DNA of 64,000 nucleotides from positions 167,930 to 231,929 of the forward strand of contig JAMKCH010010146.1 in assembly GCA_023653785.1 (NCBI GenBank). The letters are read 5' to 3'. This stretch comes from Ophioderma brevispina (lineage: Eukaryota > Echinodermata > Ophiuroidea > Amphilepidida > Ophiodermatidae). The notes under the pieces were generated by a model, which saw only the letters and a list, made by a program, of their open reading frames with translations, was not told where the DNA came from and did no database searches. The stretch's first letter is position 1, and the number at the start of each line of letters is the position of its first letter. A program made the position numbers and the translations under genes. Positions 10,571 to 20,669 of this stretch are shown one piece after another.

Positions 10571-12181
10571 AGTTACAGCCCCAAGAAGTAGCAATGAGTA
10601 TTTCATTTGGAGTAAGATTAAGTCATAAATTAGCACATAAAATATTTGTAACTTGGTCAAGAACATTGATATAAAAATATACCTGGATTCGTGTGCATAA
10701 CTGGTTGTGTTGTAAAGCAATAGAATGAACCAGAGAAGATCTCAGAAAAGGGGGAAATTCTGGAATGTACCTGGACCTTAGTGATTTCATTGAATGTGCT
10801 TCACTGAACTTTTCTGAATCATAGGTTGGCGCACTGATGCATAATTACACAGTCAGTAGAGCTGCTATGAAATCCTAAATCTATGCAGGACAGGAGGGAA
10901 AAGGGAAAAAGAAGAAGAAAAGAAAGAAGGGAAAGGCACAACAAAGTAAAAAGAAAAAAAAAGGCAGGGAAGGAGTGAAAACAAAAAAAAAATAAAAGGA
11001 AGAGCAAGGAGGAAAGGAAGGAAAAAAGAGATAAAGAAAAAAAAAGGATAAAAACGGGATAAAAGGGAAAAGAATGAAAAGTAATAAACAAAAGAAGAGA
11101 AAAAAAATAAGAAAAAAAAAGAAAAGGGAAAGGAAAAAAGATAGAAGAGGAACAAAAAAAAAAAAAGAAAGAAAGGGCAAAAAAGGACCATTTTAAAAGT
11201 GTTTAAAAAAAAAAAAAAAAAAGGAGGAAAAGAGTAAAGGAAAAAAAAAATAGTATAAAGAAGAAAAAAAAAAAGAGTTAAAAAGAAAAAAGAAAGACAA
11301 AGAGCAGAAAAAGAAACTAAGAAAAAGGTGGGGAGGAAAAAAAGGAAGAAAAAGTAAAAAGGAAGAAAAAAAAAGAGAAGGGAGAGGAAATAATATACAC
11401 AAATATTTAAAAAGTGTTTTAATTTGTGAAGAATGGACTATATTTAGCAAGGACTCATGTAGAGGACCAGATCCTTTAGTATTGTTTGAGGGATTATAAA
11501 GCCCTGGTTGAGAGAAGATCAGAGAAGATGAGTCAGAGTTACATACCACCATGCTCCAAGTTATTAGCAGAGTATTAGTGACATTAGTTTGCTTCAGTTG
11601 TCAGCGCAGTAATCGCAGTCAAAATGTCTTCCTATTAGTGGAAATTGTCATATGTCCACAGCTTCCATCAGTTTTCGTCCGATGGTGTAGCCGTGTTCGG
11701 TTTCCGTTATTTCGTGGCCTCTGAGTTAATCCAAGGATAAACAAGCTACAGCCATTTTGGACTTATATGTTAGTCTCGACCTCGAGCTTCGGAAGTTCAT
11801 TAGGAGCGGGTTTCTTTCAGTAAGGACAAGTCGTACGTGACACGTCCCACTATTGGAAATTGAGTTTTGCGCTGGAATATTCGCCAGGACTCTTTGAAAG
11901 TTCGGCATCTTTAATTGTAATCTGCTGCAGCCCGCGTCGCGGCACACACCAGGTATAGTAAGTTTAGTGTCATTAATTAACGACTTTATTATTAGATGAT
12001 CTTGATTATTGATACCTAATTCGATTGTTTGAATGAGATTGATGTAATTAAACACACAAATTAAACTAAATACTTTGTTCTAAAATTCTGTAATTAAGTT
12101 CACAGTGTATTGTCAAGTTATTCAAGAGTTTGAATCCGTAGTTTGAGGTGGGTCTTGGCCTTGTCAAGGTGACCGTAAACA
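10571..12181 (+). mobile_element. 5' LTR of the complete Gmr1-type element, with insertion
   Basis: It starts at GTTACAGCCCCAAG and ends at GTGACCGTAAACA, matching the 3' LTR at 17541-18649 (about 1.1 kb). It is lengthened to 1.6 kb by a purine-rich tract at 10889-11398. That tract replaces a short stretch reading GGAATAATAGAGGCATTTCC in the other two LTRs. The primer-binding site and gag follow. Confidence 0.88.
10889..11398. repeat. 510 bp purine-only-like tract inside the LTR
   Basis: The plus strand is almost purely A and G, arranged irregularly (runs such as GGGAAAAGGGAAAAAG) with no fixed period. It is absent from both sister LTRs. The long minus-strand frames here (Phe/Ser/Leu-rich) are artefacts of composition. 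Confidence 0.9.
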
Positions 12182-12184
12182 AAA

Positions 12185-12203
12185 TTGGGGGATCGAGTCC
12201 GGG
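12185..12203 (+). promoter_or_regulatory. Primer-binding site of the complete element
   Basis: TTGGGGGATCGAGTCCGGG lies three bases after the LTR end. It is complementary to a tRNA 3' end with terminal CCA. The match to tRNA-Pro is approximate and inferred. Confidence 0.65.
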
Positions 12204-12320
12204 AAAACACGTAAAAAAAAAAAAATACAGTTTAAACTTTGAAACAAAATTTTTGATTGTGTGTTTAATTTGATATCTGTGCTAGATATTGTTATTTGTG
12301 AAGGAAGTTGTGTATACACT

Positions 12321-13760
12321 ATGGCGTTTAACGCAGAGAAGAGTCTTGTCAAAGATGTTACGGTGGGTAGAAGTTTGAGGGTGTGCTCAAAAAAGCCAGA
12401 TATGGAATGGGCCAAGTATTATGAGATGGAAGTAAGATTATATGAGAAAACGTTAATTAAAAACCAGGTTATAACCCATTTGGGAAGAGATTTGTAGGAT
12501 GAGGGATGTTGGAGAACTTAGTTGGAAATTCAGGATGGTCAGATGTGCTTTGAAAATGAAACAGTTGGAGATGCAAATGCAATTAAGAAGGGTTCCAAAT
12601 TACAATAGCAAGGGAGAAAGAGAAGAAAGACAAGATTATGTGGTTTTAGAACAGCACAAAAGAGAAAAGGAGGAGGGAAAGGAAAAGGGCAAGATCAGGT
12701 TGGCTTAGAGCGGGACGAGTTGTAGAGAAGGAAAACTTGCTTGAATTAGAAAGTGCACTAAAAACAGGAACTAGATGCCAAATTACAATGGAAAACAACA
12801 AGAGAAAGATAGAGTGACAGATTAAAAATGGAACAAAAATGAAAAAAGAAGATAGGTTACAAATGAAGTAAAGAATGAAGTTGGCAGAAATGAAGCCACA
12901 CAAAATAGAACAAGAAAAAGAGTAGAAAAGGGCACATCGGCTCCTCACACTCAGGTTTTGATCCCACCAGAAACATCAAATTAGTTCCAACGTTTAGGGA
13001 AACAGAAGTTGGCAAGTATTTTTTGCACTTCAAGAAGATTGCCGAAAGTATGAATGGCATAAAGAGCAATGCGACAACAATTGTTCAGACTGTGTTATTG
13101 GAGAAGCTAGCGAGATCTACTTCGTCCCTATCAATGATCAGATGCAGAGTGATTATGAAGTAGAAGTAGGAAGCGTCTATTCTTCAGGCTATGAGTTATT
13201 GCCTGAGGCGTATAGGCAATAATTTCGGAGTGCGAAAAAAACTTGCAGATCAAACTCATGTAGAGTTTGCTGAGTTCAGAACAAATGTGGGAGTAGGGGC
13301 TCACTCAAGGAAGTGAAACAAGACTTCAATCAACGTAGCAGTGGGTTTTAATTGAGCAATTCAAAACAGTGCCTTCATGCCGATAAAACCTCATTTGGAT
13401 GAACGAGATATCAAAGATTTGAAAAAAGCGCGCAAAATAGCTGAGATAGCCATCACACCATAAGTTGGTTCCAGCTATAGTACGGGTGGGCCTAATAAGT
13501 CAAGTCAGAATTAAAAGAGTTTTAACTCAAATAAGCCTTACCAAAGTAGAACATTCCAAAGTCATGGTACTACTAAAGTAGGAAACGTCAGCAGGTTCTC
13601 CGTCAGGGGAATAAGGGTCCGTCTAGTGCAACCAAAGTCAGGAATGGTTTTTTTTTAACAAAAAAGTCAGATGCTAACTGGCAAAGGATTGCAAGGATTC
13701 AGGTCATGGTATGGCAAAGCTTTGGAAGTTGAGGGGAAAAGCAGATGGCCTGATGTTTGC
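12321..13760 (+). pseudogene. gag: gag of a Gmr1-type Ty3/gypsy element
   Basis: The ATG at 12321 opens MAFNAEKSLVKDV and stays open to 12497. A charged, Lys/Glu-rich middle region follows in changing frames (12500-12930). The capsid C-terminal block starts near 12990 with FRETEVGKYFLHFKKIAES; a block reading LRRIGNNFGVRKKLADQTHVEFA follows at 13200-13275. In known relatives this is the region from which the vertebrate SCAN domain is thought to derive. A degenerate zinc knuckle lies at about 13665-13735 (CKDSGHGMAKLWKLRGK; the first and last cysteines of CCHC are unclear). Gag binds and packages the element RNA. The reading frame is broken many times, by decay or by sequence error. Confidence 0.8.
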
Positions 13761-13849
13761 AGAAGTCTGCTCCCAAAGGTTGTGAGGGGTCCCTTAGACC
13801 ACAAGTTTAGTTCCCAGGACTATTAAACAGAAAGATGTTGAGGCTGACA

Positions 13850-14230
13850 GAAATGTTAGGGAAGACTTTGAACCATTTGTTTAGGAGGGTTCAGTGTCGC
13901 TTGATGGTGACAAAGTTGTTTCCAAAACCATAAAGGGATCATGCGTGCTAGTGGGGTGCCCAGTCAGTAATTGGAGGGGTCATTGCCCTTTAGTGAAGTT
14001 AGGGCAAACGGTGAGAATGCTTGATCCAAGGTATAGTATGGCTATTATAGTGTCCCTCTTCACAAGGTGAATTTGAAGTCTTATTTGGTCTACAGGTACA
14101 GTCATAGTAGGAGTAAGGCGTGAACTTCAGTCAAAGTGTTCAAGTTATTAGGGATGATTTTGGCAGGGAAGTACATCCCGAAACCAATGTTACCACAATC
14201 CCTGGCCACAGAAATAGATAGTTGAGCGGA
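13850..14230 (+). pseudogene. Retropepsin-like protease region of the element
   Basis: EDFEPFV-EGSVSLDGD (about 13863-13910) and VIVGVRRELQ (about 14101-14130) match the start and end of the aspartic-protease domain of Gmr1-type Pol as I know it. The catalytic D-T/S-G would fall at about 13944-13955, where the sequence reads R-A-S-G. The catalytic aspartate therefore appears lost or hidden by an indel. Frames change within the domain. Confidence 0.6.
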
Positions 14231-14479
14231 TAGAATAGTTACGTCTTCCAGCCTGTGCAGTTACTAGGGAGTCCTATGGCTAGGAAAGCCAGGCTTGAAG
14301 CAAATAGTGATAGGGAGGAGGAAGACCTGTCCCTAGATGTAGATTAGAGGACACGTTCATGGTAAAATTAGATGAACCAGGGCGACTTCCCTCTTCAGGG
14401 GGGATAGGTTCTCCAAAACAAGAGTTCGGTCCTGAGCGTTGCATAGTGGGATTAATGATGATGATCCCTTAAGTCAAAA

Positions 14480-15860
14480 TAAGTTAGTTCTTGAACAGGA
14501 GAATGATCCTGCACTCAAGAATCTTAGTCAAAGGGCCAGTAACCCTGCAGGAGTCTGGGGGGGGGGACGTTCCTGTTGTGTTTTTACAACACACTGGTGT
14601 GCTGCATTGAGGAGGGAAATGGAGGCCACCTGCTGCTCCTGCAAATGATGAGTGGCGAAAGGTGTTCATCAGGTCGTTGGTCGTTGTCCCCCAGGTTTTG
14701 TTTATCACAGGGAAGTCAATCAGCATTGACCATTGTAGTACATATGGCAGGACATTTAGGAGTCAAGAAGACAACTGTAGGATTTTGAACCACTTTTGGG
14801 GCCTTACACTTCGTAAGGATGTTTTGAATCCGTAGATCTTGTCATCACTTGATCAAGTTGGTGGCAAGCTAATCAGAACATCCGCCCGCTCCACTGAAAC
14901 CGATACCGGCATTCGGAGAGCTATTTAGTAGGGTTATGTGGACTGTGTAGGACTATCCCTTAGGGATAGTCGGGAATCAGTACTACTTACTATCATGTCT
15001 GCCTCGACTAGGTTCCTGAAGCAATACCCTTTAGGAATATTAAGGCTAAAACCGTTAGTTGAAGGCTTGACCAAGTTTTTCACTCTTGTTGGCCTACCTA
15101 AGTCAATTCAATCAGTAGATCAGGGGTCAAAAATTTCACATCTGGCCTATTTCAGCAAGGGATGGTATGAGTTAGGATAGAACAGTATGTGTCCAGTGCC
15201 TACTTTGCAGAGAGTCCAAAGGAGCTTTAGAGAGATTCCATCAACTCTGAAGAAATGATTAGGATTACTGTTTGGATTGAGAAGCGACTGGGATGAGGAG
15301 TTTAGTTCACTTGTTATTGTTTGCTGCAAGGAAAGCAGTCAGGAAACCTAGGTTTCAGTTCCCTTTGAGTGTTAGTTTTTGGGCCGCACAGTTCGTGGTC
15401 CCTTGAAACTCCTAAAGGAGAAATGGCTGTGCTCTGAATGATGAAACTGACAACCAACTTTTGGACTTTGTTTCCAAATTAAAGTATAGGGCCAATAGGG
15501 AGCCAATGAAATTGCCAGGGAAGGGCGAATTTGAAAGCAAGATCAGACCAAAATTGAAGAAAAGTGAAGTGGGACGACAGTGTATGAACAGATGCCCAGA
15601 GTCAGAGTAGGGGTCATTAGGCCAGGAGACCAAGTGTTAGTGTTGTTTCCAATCCCTGGAAATCCACTGCAGGCCAGATTTGGTCCCTATTACAGTCGAG
15701 TCACACGTTAACATGAAGTGACTACATAGTCAAAACGCCAGATAGGCGTAAGAAGTAGGCAATTGTGCCATGTAAATATGTGAAAGAGTATGTAGGTAGA
15801 AGAAATGACGAGGCAGTGCAAAACCAGTGCGCTCTGTAAGTCTGATCGAAAACAGTAACA
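14480..15860 (+). pseudogene. Integrase of the element, located upstream of RT
   Basis: Integrase inserts the element cDNA. The N-terminal zinc-binding block shows HMAGHLGVKKT with histidines at 14741 and 14753. The catalytic core has D at 14941 (YVDCVG), D at 15118 (SVDQGSK) and E at 15230 (GALERFH, reached by a one-base frame change). The D-E spacing is about 36 residues. TRFLKQYPLG and LTKFFTLVGLPKSIQS lie between them. VRGPLKLLKE-like sequence follows at about 15390-15425, and a GPY motif lies at 15682-15690. The domain precedes RT rather than following RNase H, which is the diagnostic feature of the Gmr1 clade. Stops and shifts make this copy inactive as written. Confidence 0.85.
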
Positions 15861-16109
15861 GGGATGGACACAGCCGAATTTGAAGATGTTCAAAATTCAA
15901 ACAATGATGCCAAGCGAGCATGACTATCCAATCAAGTTGCAAATTCAGATGTGCTCAAGATTGGATACAAAAACTAGGATCTTTCAGAAAATCAAAGTGT
16001 GAAAATCAGGCAGTTGGATTCATGAATTGAAATTTTAATTTTGAATTTTATCAACATTTACCCATTGGGCTACAACTTAAACTAAGAAGTTGATGTGGGT
16101 GATTGTGCA

Positions 16110-17060
16110 CCAATAAACAGATCCTTACAGAGAAATTCCTATGAAGAAAAGAAGAAGCAAATCTCAACCCCCCCCCCAACAAGAGATAGAGTACATGTTG
16201 TGAAAATCAAATAATTGAAGCAAGCAAAAAGAATGGAGTTCCCCGTGTATTTTGGTTCCAAAACTGATGGTTCTTAGTTTGTGACAGACTTTCAGAAGGG
16301 TAAAATATGTTCAAAGATGATTCATTTCCAACTACATCGTCTTGATGATGCATTGACAAATTGGCAATCAAAGTACGTCAGCAAGTTTGACCTTTTGAAG
16401 GGGTTATTGGCAGGTTCCACTTACTGATAGTGCAAAAGAATTTAGGCATTTGCACGCGGATGGCTTTTTTCAGTATCGGGTTTATGCCTTTCGGGTATGA
16501 AAAAACGCCAACCAGCAACACTTCCAAAGAATGGTACATTATAATGTTGCTGACAGAGAAGGCGTTGAGCCTATGTTGATGATTTGATTGTGTCCAGTCA
16601 GTCTTGGAACAACACATTGGGCGCTCCAATCGCTGTTTCAGAAGTTGTCAGAAAGAAAACAAAAACTGACAGTAAATTTAGTCACAGAGTGAGTTTTGCC
16701 ATGCTCAAGTCACCTATTTAGCCATGTGGTAGGTCAAGGCAAGGTTCAAGCTGTCAGGTAAGTTTTGAAGCCAATTGAGAAGTTCCCACGCCAGTAACCA
16801 GGAAAGAACTACAGAGATTCTTAGGCAATGGCCTGGATATTACAGGAAGTTGTGTCCAAAATCTTTTAGGATATTGCCAGTCCTGTTGACAAGTGCTAGC
16901 CAAAAATATCAAATTGGTTTGGTAGCAAGGAAGTGAAATTAAGTTCCAAAAAATCAAAGCCCATACTGATTAGGGGAACCGGTTTTCTGATTGCACCAGA
17001 CTTTCAGAACCAATTCAAGAGTTGCCTAGATGCAGTGACCATAGGGTGTGTTGGCTGAGT
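16110..17060 (+). pseudogene. Reverse transcriptase of the element
   Basis: The domain starts with DPYREIPM and IEASKKEWSSPC-type sequence near 16120-16250. A block matching K-x-D-L-x-x-G-Y-W-Q-V-P-L follows at about 16380-16425. RVYAFRV/MPFG-like sequence lies at about 16480, FQRMVHYNVADREGV at 16525-16565, and the intact catalytic box AYVDD at 16569-16583. TVNLVKSEF and VTYLGHVVGQGK-type blocks lie at about 16670-16740, and TPVTRKELQRFLG at about 16790-16830. The motif order is that of Ty3/gypsy RT. Several frameshifts are present. Confidence 0.88.
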
Positions 17061-17392
17061 TATAGCAAGAGAAGACGGAATAATAAGACACACCCTATTT
17101 CGTATTTTCTCCAAGAAGTTTTACACAACACCAAAGAAAGGAAAATACCACTATTTTGAAGGAGTGTCTTGTCTGATTTGGCTTAGGGCATTGTGATGTA
17201 TATTTGGGCAACCAAGCAGTGACCCAGAGTTGCTTGTTTTCACAGATCACACCCCCCTCACCTTCATCCAAGGATGAAAAACAAGAATCATAGGTTTGTG
17301 CGGTGGCGTTTGACCTTGCAAGAGTACAACCTAGACACAGACACTCAAAGGCAGATAATGTGAGGGCTGATGCCTTATCCAGAATTGTGTAG
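17040..17392 (+). pseudogene. RNase H domain of the element
   Basis: The Ty3/gypsy RNase H follows RT: REDGIIRHT-type block at about 17070, SKKFYT and KGKYHYFEGV at 17110-17165, then LLVFTDHTPL at about 17230-17260. RFVRWRLTLQEYNLDT lies at 17293-17340. The domain ends with ADALSRIV and a stop at 17390-17392. No integrase follows; the polypurine tract is reached after about 140 bp. Confidence 0.85.
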
Positions 17393-17527
17393 TTAATCAG
17401 AGAAACAAGTAAAGCTTAAAAGGAACGTGAACATGTGAATAATAAGTTAGGTTATTTGAAAGTTTTAAAAATGTTAAGAGCTTTTAAATAGGTAAACGAA
17501 AGTTTGCTTTCATCAAAACTTTCTTTT

Positions 17528-17540
17528 CTTAAGGGGAGGG
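17528..17540 (+). promoter_or_regulatory. Polypurine tract
   Basis: AAGGGGAGGGG stands immediately before the 3' LTR, in the position where plus-strand DNA synthesis is primed. Confidence 0.75.
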
Positions 17541-18649
17541 GTTACAGGCCCAAAGAGCTAGCAATGATTTATTCATTTTGAAGTAAGATGAAGTCATACA
17601 TTAGCACAGAAATATTGTAAATTAGTCCAAGTAACATGATATAAAATATTACCTGGTCGTGTGCTAAACTGGTGTGTTGTAAAGCAAATAGAATGAACCA
17701 GAGATCTCAGAAGAGCTCAGAAAAGCGTGGAAACTTCTGGAATGTACTGGACCTTAGGGATTTCATTAGAATGTGCTTCAGAACTTTCTGAATCATAGGT
17801 GGCGCACTGCTGCATAATTACACAGTCAGTGCGTAGCTGCTATGAACTCCTAATCTTGCAGTAAAGGTGGAATAATAGAGGCATTTCCGAATTATGCGGG
17901 TAATGGACTCTATTTAGCACATGACTCATGTAGAGAGGACCAGATCCTTTCAGTATTTGTTTGACGAGGATATATAAATCCCTGGTGAGAGAAGTGAGTC
18001 AGAGTACTAGACCATCATGCTCAAAGTTATTAGCAGAGTATGTAGACACTTAGTTGCCTTCAAATGTGTCAGCGACAGTAATCGCAGTCATACTTTCTTT
18101 CACTATAGTGGACCTGGTCATAGTAGTCACAGCTCCTCAGTTTTTCGTCCGATTGTGTAGCCCGTGTTGTCGGTGTCCGTATTCGTGGGCCTCTGAGTAG
18201 TTATCCAAGGATAAACAAGGCTACAGCACTTTTGGACTTTAGATGTTGTCGGCCTCCGAGCTTCGGGAGTCTTAAGGAGCTGGTTTTCTTAAGGAAGGAC
18301 AAGTCGTCCGTGGACCCGTCCCACTATTGGAAATTGAGTTTTGCGCTGGAATATTCGCCAGGACTCTTTTGCAAGTTCGGCATCTAATTGTAATCTTGCT
18401 GCAGCCCGCGTCGGGCACACACCAGGGAGTAAAGTATGTTTATTAGTTCATTAATTAACGACTTTATTATAGATTGATTATTGATTAAAAAGTAAAACAT
18501 TAAAAAAAAAAAAAAAAAAACACACAATTGAAAAATAAATACTTTGTTCTCAATTTGTAATCAAGTTCACAGTGGATTGTCTAGTTATTAGGAGTTTGAA
18601 TCCGTAGGTTTGAGGTGGGTTTTGGCCTTGGTCAAGGTGACCGAAAACA
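17541..18649 (+). mobile_element. 3' LTR of the Gmr1-type element
   Basis: It starts at GTTACAGGCCCAAAG and ends at GGTGACCGAAAACA. It matches the LTRs at 6519-7617 and 10571-12181 over its length, but is followed by unrelated flank (GAATCTTAAGG) rather than a PBS. An A-run of about 18 at 18504-18521 replaces sequence present in the other copies. A convincing target-site duplication was not found. Confidence 0.88.
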
Positions 18650-19328
18650 GAATCTTAAGGGGTACTACCCCGACCCCTCCGCTCGATCCCACCACTCACC
18701 CCCTCAAAGCCAAGATGTGTTTAGTAAAAACCTTTGTATTTTTCTCCATTTCCCCTGCAAACTATTTTGGGTGAACTCGATCCAATTATAATGCTACAGC
18801 AATAATATGGCTGGTCACGGTGTAAATAATTATTTGTATATCCAGTTAATCTCACAAATACTGCCGCGTTAAAATGGTTGTGTCGGATTTCAAATGAATT
18901 TTGGAATCAAGATATGTTGGTGATTGGCTTCCTATGAAACGAAAGTGTATGTTGTAATAGGGTGGGGGGCACCTTCAAACAAGTCAAATTTAAGTCTTGC
19001 GACAAAGTTAACGGCAAACACCAATGTTCTAACATTAGGCCTATATGGAGTAAAATTGAAAAATATTGTTGTGTGTTGTGTTTTGGGCCATTAACGTAAT
19101 ACTCAATAATCTCTAAATATATATATATAATAGCGCTAGCATATATAGAAGTAGACAGCGATTAATGTGCGATCTATTAACTGAAAATACACACATACAA
19201 TGTACATTATCATGATTGCGTAGGAATAGAATGGTGTTCGAGGTCTCTAATGTATCAGGATGATCAGTAGGTAAATATAAAAATAGGGGAAAACTGAAGT
19301 TCCGTCTAGTTATTCAATGTTGTTTCAA
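18650..19328. other. No gene seen
   Basis: AT-rich flank of the LTR element, with a C-rich patch at 18664-18715 and a TATA run at 19118-19136. Nothing recognised. Confidence 0.5.
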
Positions 19329-19811
19329 CACTGTAAATCCCTGTGTTCTGGGTCTGAACTCGTATCTAAACACTATTTTGTCTCACTTTGAGACATGTCT
19401 AAGCATTTAAATTCCTAAAACATTTAGGTGTTCAGACGTCTAGATTCTAAACATATTCCTTAACATGACGTGATGTGTTTAGATTCTAAGACGTCGCCAT
19501 CGCATTACGTTCATGGGTTTTAGGACACAATAAAACACTATCATAATGTTAGCTCTAAATACCTTTGTGGCACATTTAACAGTGTTTCAAAGCGTTGAAG
19601 GCGTTCACGTTAATTCTCATTGCTCTGATTTAGAATGGAGAAAACGATGCTGGATTCCAATCCTTTTTAGTTGATTTTATAGGAGCAGGTGTGTCTAAGT
19701 AATACCCACCTTTTGACAACAATATTTTTGATTTTGATGTTTTGTTGTGTTGAAACACGTCTATAGCGCTTAAAAACTTTGACAAAATCTAAACACTTAC
19801 GGTTTACAGTG
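19329..19811. mobile_element. Candidate short TIR element (CACTGTAAA ends)
   Basis: Left end CACTGTAAATCC and right end GGTTTACAGTG are inverted matches of 9-11 bp. The interior is rich in TCTAAACAC-type words (about 19371, 19451, 19785) and has no open frame. The length of 483 bp fits a MITE. The terminal repeats are short and no target duplication is clear. Confidence 0.4.
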
Positions 19812-20280
19812 AAATGTGTAAAAAAGTTATGCTAGAGTTTAGCTATAGGCTAGGAATTGCTTCAACTAAACTGTTAATTCGATATAAATACGTAGGCCGG
19901 AGTGTGTAGATCTGGTAAATTATGCTAAATAACACCAATTATTAGCATAATTTATTGCAGAATTTGCCAGTAAGTAAAGGTCATATGCCCCAATCTGGAA
20001 AAAAAAGAGTTTATTTACTGAAGATATTTGTAACAATGGCATGCGGGGAAAGGTGTAGTGCATTTAACACGCGTCACACACATGTCATTGCATGCGACTC
20101 TTCAGGAACAGAGGTGGTCGTTAGCTTCAGGAGGGAGCCTCCACGACCCCATGCACCACCCCCGCTTTCTCCGCCTATGTATTGCAGATGCAACTACCGT
20201 GTGGTCCCCAAAAACGCAACACTTGGTGGCAGGCGCCATAAGTTTTGAACAAAAGCACGTGACTACTTATTCTTTGTTGT

Positions 20281-20669
20281 AAGGCCAAAAAAAAAATGAT
20301 TGTCCTCATTCGACCGACCCTAATTTTGGAAATCAGGAAAAGGGTTTTTTTTCTTTTTACTGTGCAAAAGAATACCGACCCTTTTGAAAAATTCCTAAAA
20401 AGTGTTTTTTTTTTCAATTTTAACTTTCTGAAATGTAAAAAAGATGATGTTTAAACAATTTCTTAGCATGTTAGTTGGGGTTCATAATGTACAAAGATGC
20501 ATTTTTGAGTAAGAATCAACTTGATTTTTAGTGTTTGATTAACTTATTAATTCAAGCAAACATGTTTCAATACAGTTTGCTATTGACATTAAAAAAAGTT
20601 TTTCCGACCGACCGACCCAACTCTAAAAAGTCATCTATGGACAATCAAAAAAAAATTTTTGGCCTAAGG
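20281..20669. mobile_element. MITE with AGGCCAAAA...GATTGTCC ends
   Basis: AGGCCA-A(n)-TGATTGTCC at the left is mirrored by GGACAATCA-A(n)-TTTTTGGCCT at the right. Subterminal CGACCGACCC occurs near both ends (20309 and 20605). It is non-coding and 389 bp long. Confidence 0.7.

Larger units (their letters stand above)
8666..13255. repeat. Tandem segmental duplication, copy 2
   Basis: This is collinear with 4631-8665 but about 550 bp longer, mainly because of the purine-rich tract at 10889-11398 inside its LTR. At about 13255 it runs on without a break into the remainder of gag and pol, so copy 2 is the side that retains the original element. Confidence 0.85.
10571..18649 (+). mobile_element. 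Complete Gmr1-type Ty3/gypsy LTR retrotransposon
   Basis: The order is LTR, PBS, gag, protease, integrase, RT, RNase H, polypurine tract, LTR, over 8.1 kb. Integrase before RT with gypsy-type domain sequences is the arrangement known for Gmr1-like elements of deuterostomes, and the host inference in the summary rests partly on it. Both LTRs and all domains are present. The copy is inactive as written because every domain is frame-broken. Confidence 0.85.

Noticed and set aside
10819..11552. Several minus-strand frames of 90-119 codons rich in Phe, Ser and Leu
   Set aside because: They come from the polypurine tract and have no domain or membrane-protein pattern beyond composition.
10540..18665. 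Target-site duplication for the LTR element
   Set aside because: Left flank (GGAAAC or GAAAT, depending on copy) and right flank (GAATC) do not match convincingly.
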